A stretch of 64,000 bases of DNA, taken from NCBI RefSeq assembly GCF_965655635.1, contig NZ_CBFHHE010000005.1:46028-110027 (forward strand), given 5' to 3'. Positions 53,002 through 60,517 of this stretch are shown here, one piece after another; the stretch's first letter is position 1; each line of letters opens with the position of its first letter. The stretch is from Nereida sp965655635 (lineage in GTDB: Bacteria > Pseudomonadota > Alphaproteobacteria > Rhodobacterales > Rhodobacteraceae). The notes beneath the pieces are model-generated. The model was given only the letters and a program-made list of their open reading frames with translations, was not told the DNA's origin and did no database searches. Made by a program: the position numbers and the translations under genes.

Positions 53002-53592
53002 ATGGCTCACTCCACGGATCTTGAAACACTCATCGATATGATGGCCAAACTTCCGGGGTTGGGCCCGCGCTCTGCGCGCCGTGCTGTGCTGCATATGATC
53101 AAAAAAAAGTCACTGCTGCTCAGCCCGCTGGCGGATGTCATGCAAACGGTCGCTGCAACTGCACGAGAATGTCTGAATTGCGGAAACGTCGGGACGACGG
53201 ATCTGTGTGAGATTTGCGAAAGTGAAAAACGCGCAAACGGCCAGATTTGTGTGGTAGAGGACGTGGCAGACTTGTGGGCCATGGAACGCTCGCGGGTTTT
53301 CAAAGGCCGCTATCACGTGTTGGGCGGCACACTCAACGCGCTTGACGCCATTGGGCCCGATGAGTTGCGCATCCCACGCTTGCTTGGCCGTATCCGAACC
53401 GAAGAAATCAACGAAGTCATTCTGGCCCTTAACGCCACGATCGACGGGCAAACAACGGCGCATTATATCGCTGATCAATTGCCTGATCTTGAGGTCACTT
53501 CATTGGCCCAAGGCGTCCCGATTGGCGGTGAGTTGGACTATCTGGATGACGGTACTATCAGCGCGGCGCTCAACGCCCGCAAATCTTTCTAA
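53002..53592 (+). CDS. recR: Recombination protein RecR
   Basis: 196 aa. Works with RecF/RecO to load RecA at gaps. Helix-hairpin-helix near LPGLGPRSARRAVLHM, a four-cysteine zinc finger (CLNCGN...LCEICES), then the Toprim domain with ICVVEDVADLWAME and YHVLGGTLNALDAIGP. Last gene of the dnaX-ybaB-recR cluster. Confidence 0.95.
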   Translation: MAHSTDLETLIDMMAKLPGLGPRSARRAVLHMIKKKSLLLSPLADVMQTVAATARECLNCGNVGTTDLCEICESEKRANGQICVVEDVADLWAMERSRVFKGRYHVLGGTLNALDAIGPDELRIPRLLGRIRTEEINEVILALNATIDGQTTAHYIADQLPDLEVTSLAQGVPIGGELDYLDDGTISAALNARKSF

Positions 53593-53614
53593 ACCCCTAC
53601 GGCAGACACAAATG

Positions 53615-53652
53615 AAAAACGGCGGCGCCTTTCCTCAAGGCGCCGCCGTTCA
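53615..53652. terminator. Bidirectional terminator between recR and trcR
   Basis: Perfect stem AACGGCGGCGCC / GGCGCCGCCGTT extended inward by TT/AA, with a 5-nt loop. A run of five As on the left serves as the T tract for the minus-strand gene; the plus-strand tail is weak. Confidence 0.8.
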
Positions 53653-53659
53653 GTATTTC

Positions 53660-54415
53660 TTACGCGTTGTCATCCTCATCAGCTTCCACGTCAGGTGCTG
53701 GTGACTTAAACAAGCTCTCTGCGTCATACTGTGGCTCTGCTTCTTCAGGCTCAGGTGTGCTATCACCAAGCGTGAAGGCCTCAAGACCAGCAATAGAGCT
53801 TGGCATCTTGGGTTCTTCGACACCCAAAGACTGCTCGGTGCTTACCAACTTACGGCGCTCATCATCAGACATAACACCGCCTTCTTTGGTCTTTTTCGCG
53901 TTTGCCTTTTGAACAGCTGTGTCCAATTCAGACTGCTTACACAGACCAAGCGCGACCGGGTCAATCGGCTGAATGTTTTGGATGTTCCAGTGGGTGCGCT
54001 CACGGATCGCTTGGATTGTTGGCTTGGTTGTACCGACCAGTTTGCCGATCTGACCATCAGACAGCTCTGGGTGGAACTTAACCAACCAGTAGATAGACGC
54101 AGGACGGTCCTGACGCTTGGACAGTGGAGTATAGCGCGGACCACGGCGCTTTTCTTCACCCACGGCAGCTTGGTAGAACTTCAGCTTGAGCGAGTGTAGC
54201 GGGTTCTTTTCCGCCGCTTCAATCTCTTCGGCTGTCAGCTGGTTGTTGGCGACGGGGTCAAACCCCTTCACGCCAGCCGCAACATCCCCATCAGCAATAC
54301 CATGGACTTCCAACTCATGCAGGCCACAGAAATCTGCGATCTGCTTGAAGGTCATCGTGGTGTTGTCACACAGCCAAACAGCTGTTGCTTTTGCCATAAT
54401 CGGTTTGCCAGACAT
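53660..54415 (-). CDS. DUF1013 family, TrcR-type cell cycle regulator
   Basis: 251 aa. The N-terminal two thirds (KATAVWLCDNTTMTFKQIADF, HELEVHGIADGDVA, then PASIYWLVKFHPELSDGQIG and KLVGTTKPTIQAIRERTHWN) match the alphaproteobacterial DUF1013 family. It contains a helix-turn-helix-like segment at SDGQIGKLVGTTKPTIQAIR. The C-terminus is acidic and low in complexity. Members are described as cell-cycle transcriptional regulators; direct targets here are unknown. The first ATG is used; an internal ATG (MAKATAV) is an alternative. Confidence 0.85.
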   Translation of the reverse strand: MSGKPIMAKATAVWLCDNTTMTFKQIADFCGLHELEVHGIADGDVAAGVKGFDPVANNQLTAEEIEAAEKNPLHSLKLKFYQAAVGEEKRRGPRYTPLSKRQDRPASIYWLVKFHPELSDGQIGKLVGTTKPTIQAIRERTHWNIQNIQPIDPVALGLCKQSELDTAVQKANAKKTKEGGVMSDDERRKLVSTEQSLGVEEPKMPSSIAGLEAFTLGDSTPEPEEAEPQYDAESLFKSPAPDVEADEDDNA

Positions 54416-54547
54416 AAGATGTCTCCTTTCATTAAACGTGCCTTCCCCGCGACCTTAAATCGGTCTGCCCTCGTTCGGGCGGGTTCACATTGTCGGGGAA
54501 CTTGCATGATCGTATAAGGACACCAGTACGGTTTGGGAAGTGTAAAC

Positions 54548-55180
54548 ATGCGTTGGTTATTTGCTCTACTGATATCAAGCTCAATCGCCCAAGCGGCGGG
54601 CGAGAAATCAGGTGATTTTGATTACTACGTGCTGGCCCTGTCATGGTCACCTACATGGTGCGCGCTTGAGGGTGACGCGCGAGGCTCAGAGCAATGCGCA
54701 GATGACGCAAATTTTGGGTGGGTTCTGCACGGGCTCTGGCCCCAGTACAACAAAGGTTGGCCGTCTTACTGCCCCACCCCGGCGCGTGCTGCATCGCGCG
54801 CGCAAACTGCTGGGATGGCAGATATCATGGGCACAGCGGGTTCTGCTTGGCATCAATGGAAGAAACACGGCGCCTGTTCAGGGCTGTCTGCGGCGCGCTA
54901 TTTTGGCACCGCCCGCGCAGCCTACGGGCACATCAACCGGCCCGAAGTGTTCCGAAAACTAGACCGCGCTGTTGAGGTCCCCGCACAGGTGATCGAAGAA
55001 GCTTTCATAAGGGCAAACTCAAGGCTGCAACGCGACATGATCACAGTCACCTGCAAATCTGCGCGCGTCCAAGAAGTGCGCGTTTGCCTGTCAAAAGATG
55101 GCCTGACGCCGGTCAGGTGCGGTGTAGACGTGCGGCGTGATTGTACTTTGGACGATGCCCTTTGGAACCCAATCCGTTAA
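54548..55180 (+). CDS. Ribonuclease T2 family protein
   Basis: 210 aa with a signal peptide (MRWLFALLISSSIAQAAG), so periplasmic or secreted. The two active-site blocks are present: HGLWPQY (CAS I) and WKKHGACSG (CAS II), with the catalytic histidines. Several paired Cys residues suggest disulfides. It degrades RNA non-specifically, perhaps for phosphate or nucleoside scavenging. ATG at 54548 is chosen over an in-frame TTG. Confidence 0.9.
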   Translation: MRWLFALLISSSIAQAAGEKSGDFDYYVLALSWSPTWCALEGDARGSEQCADDANFGWVLHGLWPQYNKGWPSYCPTPARAASRAQTAGMADIMGTAGSAWHQWKKHGACSGLSAARYFGTARAAYGHINRPEVFRKLDRAVEVPAQVIEEAFIRANSRLQRDMITVTCKSARVQEVRVCLSKDGLTPVRCGVDVRRDCTLDDALWNPIR

Positions 55181-55233
55181 ACTATTTCCAGCACGACACA
55201 AGCACTTGGGAACTGCCCACCCAAAAGGCTGGC

Positions 55234-56211
55234 CTAGCCACTTACTTTCAGAACGATTTTACCAATGTGTTCGCTACTTTCCATGCGTGCGTGCGCCTTG
55301 GCTGCATCTGCAAGTTCAAACTCACTATCCATCACCACTTTGACACGGCCTGCTTCAAGCATGGGCCACACCGTATCACGCAACTCTGTTGCGATCTGTG
55401 CCTTAGCCAAATCAGACTGCGGGCGCAGAGTTGATCCCGTGATCGACAGCCGCCGCATCATGACGTGAGCAAAGTTCAGAGCCACTTTTGGGCCCTGCAA
55501 AAAGGCAATCTGTATAAGCCGCCCATCATCTGCCAAGGCACTAATATTGCGCGGGATGTAATCACCACCAACCATATCAAGGATCATATTGGCGCGACCG
55601 TTTTCTTTAAGGATGGCCACAAAGTCTTCGTCGCGGTAATTAATCGCCCGCTCAGCCCCAAGATCTTCGCACACGGCGCATTTCTCCGCAGTTCCAGCGG
55701 TTGCAAAAACCCGCGCGCCCGCTGCGTTGGCAAGCTGAATGGCCGTCGTGCCAATGCCACTTGACCCACCATGAATAAGCACCCGCTCACCCCCCTTAAG
55801 CCTGCCACGCATGAACATATTGGACCAAACGGTAAAGTAGTTTTCGGGCAGACAGGCCGCCTGCACTAGCTCAGTGCCGGCAGGAACAGGCAAGCAGTGC
55901 GCCGCGGGTGTCGCCACAAATTCCGCATAGCCACCACCTGGCAACAACGCACAGACCATCTCACCAACGGCGGGCCACACAACACCGGCACCGACCTCAA
56001 CAACTTCGCCGGACGCTTCAAGACCCAGCAAATCGCTGGCACCTTTAGGTGGCGCATAAGACCCCGCACGCTGAAGCGCATCAGGCCGATTTACCCCTGC
56101 ATAGGCGACTTTAATCACCACCTCACCGTGCCCAGCGCGCGGCACAGGACGCTCGCATAGCTGCAACACCTCTGGGCCACCCGCTTGGGTAATCTCAACT
56201 GCCTTCATCAT
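55234..56211 (-). CDS. NAD(P)H quinone oxidoreductase, zinc-independent MDR family
   Basis: About 325 aa. Medium-chain reductase of the quinone oxidoreductase/PIG3 type: KAVEITQAGGPEVLQL at the start, GLEASGEVVEVG, the NADPH motif HGGSSGIGTTAIQLA and the C-terminal HIGKIVLKV. Structural-zinc cysteines are absent. The start is uncertain: ATGs at 56223, 56211 and 56208; an upstream GTG at 56253 lies inside the COQ9 gene. Downstream of COQ9 in the same direction. Confidence 0.8.
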   Translation of the reverse strand: MMKAVEITQAGGPEVLQLCERPVPRAGHGEVVIKVAYAGVNRPDALQRAGSYAPPKGASDLLGLEASGEVVEVGAGVVWPAVGEMVCALLPGGGYAEFVATPAAHCLPVPAGTELVQAACLPENYFTVWSNMFMRGRLKGGERVLIHGGSSGIGTTAIQLANAAGARVFATAGTAEKCAVCEDLGAERAINYRDEDFVAILKENGRANMILDMVGGDYIPRNISALADDGRLIQIAFLQGPKVALNFAHVMMRRLSITGSTLRPQSDLAKAQIATELRDTVWPMLEAGRVKVVMDSEFELADAAKAHARMESSEHIGKIVLKVSG

Positions 56212-56239
56212 CCGCGGATCCATTCGTTCTGTCTGCAGC

Positions 56240-56944
56240 TTAGCTTTGATCACCGCGCCACATGCCCGGTAAATCGGAAGGCGGGGCGAATTGTGTTGGC
56301 GCTTTGATTTGGCTCATCAACCAATTCGGCCCCGCCATGAGTTTGGATAAAGCAGGGTTTGAATTCACGTGCGCTTTGACTTTTTCAAACTGCATCACGT
56401 TCTCAATGCGACGATCGATAAAATCCCAAGTGGCCTGCGCCTCGGTGCTGTCATCACCCAGCCAATACAACACTGTCGAGGCATAAACGCCGGACAAGGT
56501 CGCCCGCTTTGTATACCAATTTACATCCTCAGAGGTATCACCCAAAACAGTCCAAATCGCATCTGCAGTACCCAAGATCAACTTGGCACCATCCGCAGCC
56601 AGATGTGGCAGCGCAAAAAGGGTCGTGCCCCGCTGTACCGCCTCTTTATCAGTAATCAATTCAAAGCGGGTACGCAGCGCAAACGCGACTTTCTGGCGGA
56701 ACTTCATCTCACTCAGATCTGCTGCTTTGACGGCTGCGATCATCGCTTCGTCACCGCGTTTGTGAAACGCAATCGCCAGATCAATAGCCCCGCGTGGGCA
56801 AACAGACTTGGCCAAACCAATATCCATGCCCGAATCGCGCACAGCCGCTTTGAAAGTGGCATCGGACCACCCATCAAAAGCAACATGCATCAATGCAGCT
56901 TCAAGAAGTTCTTGCTTTGCAATGTCATAGGGCGCGGCAGGCAT
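56240..56944 (-). CDS. COQ9 family ubiquinone biosynthesis protein
   Basis: 234 aa. A TetR-like helical fold that binds lipid and supports the Coq7-type hydroxylation step of ubiquinone synthesis. Recognised by ALMHVAFDGWSDATFKAA near the N-terminus and the WYTKRATLSGVYASTVLYWL segment followed by W-D-FIDRRIENV. GGAGAAG precedes the ATG at 56944. Divergent from rpsU, an arrangement common in Rhodobacterales. Confidence 0.88.
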   Translation of the reverse strand: MPAAPYDIAKQELLEAALMHVAFDGWSDATFKAAVRDSGMDIGLAKSVCPRGAIDLAIAFHKRGDEAMIAAVKAADLSEMKFRQKVAFALRTRFELITDKEAVQRGTTLFALPHLAADGAKLILGTADAIWTVLGDTSEDVNWYTKRATLSGVYASTVLYWLGDDSTEAQATWDFIDRRIENVMQFEKVKAHVNSNPALSKLMAGPNWLMSQIKAPTQFAPPSDLPGMWRGDQS

Positions 56945-57055
56945 CAGGCTTCTCCTTATCAATGGGGGTATACTAGACACATAGGGCGCCGGTTGCTATA
57001 CGGCCACTTCCTGCAATTCCATGCAACTTCAAACTAGAAAGGTGGTGAAAACCAC

Positions 57056-57262
57056 ATGCAGGTTAGTGTTCGCGACAACAATGTTGAACAGGCCCTTCGA
57101 GCTCTGAAAAAAAAGCTCCAGCGTGAAGGTGTTTTTCGTGAAATGAAGCTCAAGCAACATTTCGAAAAACCTTCCGTGAAAAAAGCGCGCGAGAATGATG
57201 AAGCTATCCGTCGTGCCCGTAAATTAGCACGTAAGAAAGCACAGCGCGAAGGTATGCTCTAA
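57056..57262 (+). CDS. rpsU: 30S ribosomal protein bS21
   Basis: 68 aa, very basic, starting MQVSVRDNNVEQALRALKKK; the normal length for the family. Ribosome site AAAGGTGG upstream. A possible promoter TAGACA-N16-CTATAC lies at 56974-57001. Followed by its own terminator. Confidence 0.96.
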   Translation: MQVSVRDNNVEQALRALKKKLQREGVFREMKLKQHFEKPSVKKARENDEAIRRARKLARKKAQREGML

Positions 57263-57295
57263 GAGCTGCTCAACACGCAACGCAAAAGAATTAAG

Positions 57296-57323
57296 CCCTC
57301 GCAAAGCAATTTGCGGGGGTTTT
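57296..57323 (+). terminator. Terminator after rpsU
   Basis: CCCTCGCAAA pairs with TTTGCGGGGG (one T-G pair), GCAA tetraloop, then TTTT. Confidence 0.85.
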
Positions 57324-57395
57324 ATTTTGGCTAATTGCTATGGTGTGCGGTATGGAGCAGCCCGAAAGGACCACGGTTCTTATTGCGCAAACAGA

Positions 57396-57857
57396 TTAAA
57401 CGGGAAGTGCTGTTGTTTTAAAAACTGTGCGTAGCGCAAAGCTTGATTGCATGGTTTGCACACCCGGCAAACGCGCAAGGTAGCGGCGGTGAATGGCTGC
57501 GAAATCATCTGTATCAGACGCCACGACCTTAAGCAGGTAATCCGCGCTACCAGCCATCAAGTGACACTCAAGAACATTTGGAATACGCGCCACAGCTTTT
57601 TCAAAGGCATCAAGCACCTCATCCGCTTGGGTCGACAGGGTAATCTCGACGAACACAGTCGTCGGCAACCCGATTTTGCGGGGATCCACCATCGCTACGT
57701 AATTGCGAATAAAGCCGTCATTCTCTAAGCGTTGCACACGCCTATGGCACGCAGATGCTGACAGGTTCACTGCATCAGACAATTCGGCGTTGGACATGCG
57801 CCCAGACTTCTGTAGCACCTTGAGAATACGGCAATCGGTGTCATCAAGTGGCGTCAA
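57396..57857 (-). CDS. Lrp/AsnC-family regulator, likely regulator of ald
   Basis: 153 aa. N-terminal helix-turn-helix (LDDTDCRILKVLQKSGRMSN and LSASACHRRVQRLENDGFI) and a C-terminal RAM/AsnC ligand domain (VFVEITL, AGSADYLLKVVA). I set the start at the TTG at 57857 because GGAGG lies eight bases upstream and the homology begins at once; the open frame upstream to 57995 has no fitting start and would add 46 odd residues. Divergent from alanine dehydrogenase, so alanine-responsive control of ald is likely. Confidence 0.85.
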   Translation of the reverse strand: MTPLDDTDCRILKVLQKSGRMSNAELSDAVNLSASACHRRVQRLENDGFIRNYVAMVDPRKIGLPTTVFVEITLSTQADEVLDAFEKAVARIPNVLECHLMAGSADYLLKVVASDTDDFAAIHRRYLARLPGVQTMQSSFALRTVFKTTALPV

Positions 57858-57899
57858 TTCGAATATCCTCCGCAGTAATTCGAAATAAGTAGAATATTC
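57858..57899. promoter_or_regulatory. Repeated AT-rich palindromes, candidate Lrp-type sites
   Basis: TTCGAA occurs at 57858-57863 and again at 57879-57884, exactly 21 bp apart (two helical turns). GAATATTC follows at 57892-57899. Phased, AT-rich dyads in a divergent lrp/ald region are typical for Lrp-family binding. Confidence 0.45.
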
Positions 57900-57993
57900 T
57901 TGCACTAAGCGCCACATCAACCAGTCAATTAAGTGAGAAAATGCGCGTATTCTAGGCGAACGTCCCTTCAGATTACTAACAGGAGGGAACATC

Positions 57994-59109
57994 ATGAAAC
58001 TGGGATGTCCAAAAGAAATTAAGCCACAAGAGTTCCGCGTTGGAATGACCCCTAATGCGGCCGCCGAAGCGGTTTTACGCGGTCATAGCGTTGTCATCGA
58101 AAAAGGCGCGGGCCTTGATGCAGGCTTTGCCGACAGCGATTACGAAGCGGCTGGTGCTACCATGCTGGACACAGCCGCAGAGATTTTTGCCACCGCCGAC
58201 ATGATCGTGAAAGTGAAAGAGCCCCAAGCCGCAGAGCGCAAAATGCTGCGTGAAGGGCAGTTGCTGTTCACCTACTTGCACCTTGCTCCCGATCCAGAGC
58301 AGACCAAAGATTTGCTGGCATCCGGCGCGACCTGCATCGCGTACGAAACGGTGACAGATGACCGTGGCGGTCTTCCTTTGCTGGCCCCGATGTCCGAAGT
58401 CGCAGGCCGCTTGGCCCCGCAAGTAGGCGCGTGGACGCTGCAAAAAGCAAACGGCGGACGCGGTGTGCTTATGGGCGGCGTACCCGGCGTTGGTCCTGCA
58501 AAAGTAGTTGTCATCGGCGGCGGTGTAGTCGGCACACATGCGGCAAAAATCGCCGCAGGAATGGGCGCAGATGTAACCGTTCTGGACCGCTCTCTGCCTC
58601 GTTTGCGCTATTTGGATGACGTCTTTGGCGGCAGCTTCAAAAACGGCTATGCCAGTGCCGGCAACACGGCAGAATTGGTACAACAAGCGGACATGGTCAT
58701 CGGTGCAGTCTTAATTCCCGGTGCGGCTGCTCCCAAACTGGTCAGCCGTGCGCAGCTTTCTGAAATGAAGCCCGGCGCGGCCCTTGTGGATGTGGCCATT
58801 GACCAAGGCGGATGCTTTGAAACATCCAAAGCCACCACTCACCAAGACCCGATCTATGATATGGACGGGATCATGCACTATTGCGTTGCGAACATGCCGG
58901 GCGCTGTTGCGCGCACGTCGACCATTGCCCTTGGTAACGCGACGATGCCTTTCATGCTGGCCCTTGCGGACAAGGGATGGAAGCAGGCCTGCATTGATGA
59001 TCCGCACCTTGCAAACGGACTAAATGTACATGACGGCAAGCTAACCTATTTCGCTGTGGGTAAGGCCCTTGGCATTGATGTCACGTCAACATCCGTCATC
59101 CTGAAGTAA
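57994..59109 (+). CDS. ald: Alanine dehydrogenase
   Basis: 371 aa. Interconverts L-alanine and pyruvate plus ammonia with NAD. MKLGCPKEIKPQEFRVGMTP at the N-terminus, catalytic Lys/His region LLFTYLHLAPD, the NAD motif VIGGGVVGTHAAKIA and the catalytic Asp in VDVAIDQGGC are intact. AGGAGGG precedes the ATG. It may supply the alanine-pyruvate couple used in taurine or amino-acid nitrogen metabolism, but no direct link is visible. Confidence 0.95.
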   Translation: MKLGCPKEIKPQEFRVGMTPNAAAEAVLRGHSVVIEKGAGLDAGFADSDYEAAGATMLDTAAEIFATADMIVKVKEPQAAERKMLREGQLLFTYLHLAPDPEQTKDLLASGATCIAYETVTDDRGGLPLLAPMSEVAGRLAPQVGAWTLQKANGGRGVLMGGVPGVGPAKVVVIGGGVVGTHAAKIAAGMGADVTVLDRSLPRLRYLDDVFGGSFKNGYASAGNTAELVQQADMVIGAVLIPGAAAPKLVSRAQLSEMKPGAALVDVAIDQGGCFETSKATTHQDPIYDMDGIMHYCVANMPGAVARTSTIALGNATMPFMLALADKGWKQACIDDPHLANGLNVHDGKLTYFAVGKALGIDVTSTSVILK

Positions 59110-59115
59110 ACGAAA

Positions 59116-59139
59116 GGCCCGCCAATAAGCCGGCGGGCC
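59116..59139. terminator. Hairpin between ald and mscL
   Basis: GGCCCGCC / GGCGGGCC with an 8-nt loop; no T run on the plus strand and only TTT on the minus strand. A weak terminator for the convergent genes. Confidence 0.5.
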
Positions 59140-59171
59140 CTCCCCATTCTACACGATTGCGCGTAATAAGT

Positions 59172-59585
59172 TTACTTTTGTAACGCGTCACGAATTTCCA
59201 TCAGCAACTCTTCTTGGGTCGGCCCTTTGGGCGCAGGAGGTGCTGCTGGTGCCTCTTTCTTTTTCGTCGCGTTTACAGATTTAACCAGCATGAACACGAC
59301 AAAAGCAATGATCAGGAAATTGATGATCGCCATGATGAAACGGCCGTAAGCGAAGACTGCCGCACCGGCCTCTTCCGCCTCAGCCATCGACGTGTACTCG
59401 CCCTCGCCAAGCAACGCGTACATGCCGCTGAAATCAACGCCGCCCATGAACAGGCTGATGATCGGGTTGATCAAATCTGACACAAGGCTGCCAACAATGG
59501 CCGTAAAGGCTGCACCAATGATGATGCCTACAGCCATGTCCATGACGTTGCCCTTCGCGATTAAGTCTTTGAATTCTTTTAACAT
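59172..59585 (-). CDS. mscL: Large-conductance mechanosensitive channel
   Basis: 137 aa. Pentameric inner-membrane channel that releases solutes on osmotic downshock. FKDLIAKGNVMDMAVGIIIG begins the first helix; the second (FIMAIINFLIIAFVVFMLV) is followed by a charged C-terminal bundle ending in LLMEIRDALQK. GAGGGA precedes the ATG. Confidence 0.95.
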   Translation of the reverse strand: MLKEFKDLIAKGNVMDMAVGIIIGAAFTAIVGSLVSDLINPIISLFMGGVDFSGMYALLGEGEYTSMAEAEEAGAAVFAYGRFIMAIINFLIIAFVVFMLVKSVNATKKKEAPAAPPAPKGPTQEELLMEIRDALQK

Positions 59586-59739
59586 ATTTTAGTTCCCTCG
59601 TTACTTATACAAACGCCGCAATGACTACTTGGCGCGCCTACGCACATTGTTAACGCATGATGAACACAATACTATTCCTTTTTTCCGCAGACTTAGCGCC
59701 TATGTTCAAAACAGGTTAACGCGATGAAAGGATCACGCC

Positions 59740-60441
59740 ATGACGTTTCCAGATGATTTCAAGATTAATGAGAAATGGCCCGCCAAAGACCCAAGTGTGC
59801 TGTAGTTTTATTCGTTTCCAACACCAAACGGCGTTAAAGTGTCGATCGCGCTGGAAGAAATGGGCATCCCATACGAGGCACACACAGTGACTTTGGCCGA
59901 TGCGGATGTGCGCAGTCCCGAGTTTTTGTCCCTGAATCCTAATAACAAAATTCCAGCCATTATCGACCCAACTGCCCCTGATGGCCCGATTGGAATGTTC
60001 GAAAGCGGTGCAATCTTGGTATACCTTGCGGATAAGACGGGACAGTTCATCGGAACTAACCCCGCTGAGCGGGCTGAAGTGATGACTTGGCTCATGTGGC
60101 AAATGGGTGGCCTTGGTCCGATGTTTGGGCAGATGGGTTTTTTCCATAAATTCGCTGGGTCTGAGATTGAAGACCCACGCCCCAAGCAACGCTACCTAGA
60201 TGAAAGTAAGCGATTGTTAACTGTCTTAAACGGGCATCTTGAAGGACGCGATTGGGTAACTGGTGAGTACTCAATTGCCGATATGGCGATTGCGCCTTGG
60301 CTTCGGGCACTTGATTTCTACGGCACCAAAGAACTGCTAGGTTTTGATGGCTTCAAGAATGTTTCAGCATATCTGGATCGCTTTCTGGCCCGTGACGCGG
60401 TTCAGCGCGGCCTCATTGCTCCGCCACGCGAGCCTGCGTAA
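59740..60441 (+). pseudogene. Glutathione S-transferase-like gene with in-frame amber codon
   Basis: From the ATG at 59740 (with AAAGGA upstream) the frame encodes MTFPDDFKINEKWPAKDPS, then VL and a TAG at 59803-59805 (codon 22), and continues without other defects for 211 codons. Homologous positions normally hold a codon such as CAG, one base from TAG. Downstream parts show FPTPNGVKVSIALEEMGIPY, the thioredoxin-fold glutathione site NKIPAI, ESGAILVYLA and a GST C-terminal domain with YSIADMAIAPWL, like YfcG/nu-class enzymes. Re-initiation at the GTG at 59839 would lose the first strand and part of the glutathione site. Either a fresh nonsense mutation or a base error. Confidence 0.8.
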
Positions 60442-60459
60442 ACGTGAGTTCTTACAAAC

Positions 60460-60496
60460 AAAAAAGGCCGCTCTGATATCGTTCAGAGCGGCCTTA
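60460..60496. terminator. Bidirectional terminator between GST gene and pheT
   Basis: Thirteen-pair stem AAGGCCGCTCTGA / TCAGAGCGGCCTT with a 6-nt loop. The six As on the left provide the T tract for pheST on the minus strand. Confidence 0.85.
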
Positions 60497-60517
60497 TAAT
60501 GTCTCAGCAAAGCAGTC

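Noticed and set aside
57858..57995. Longer Lrp start at 57995
   Set aside because: It would cross the ald promoter and ribosome site and adds 46 residues not seen in the family.
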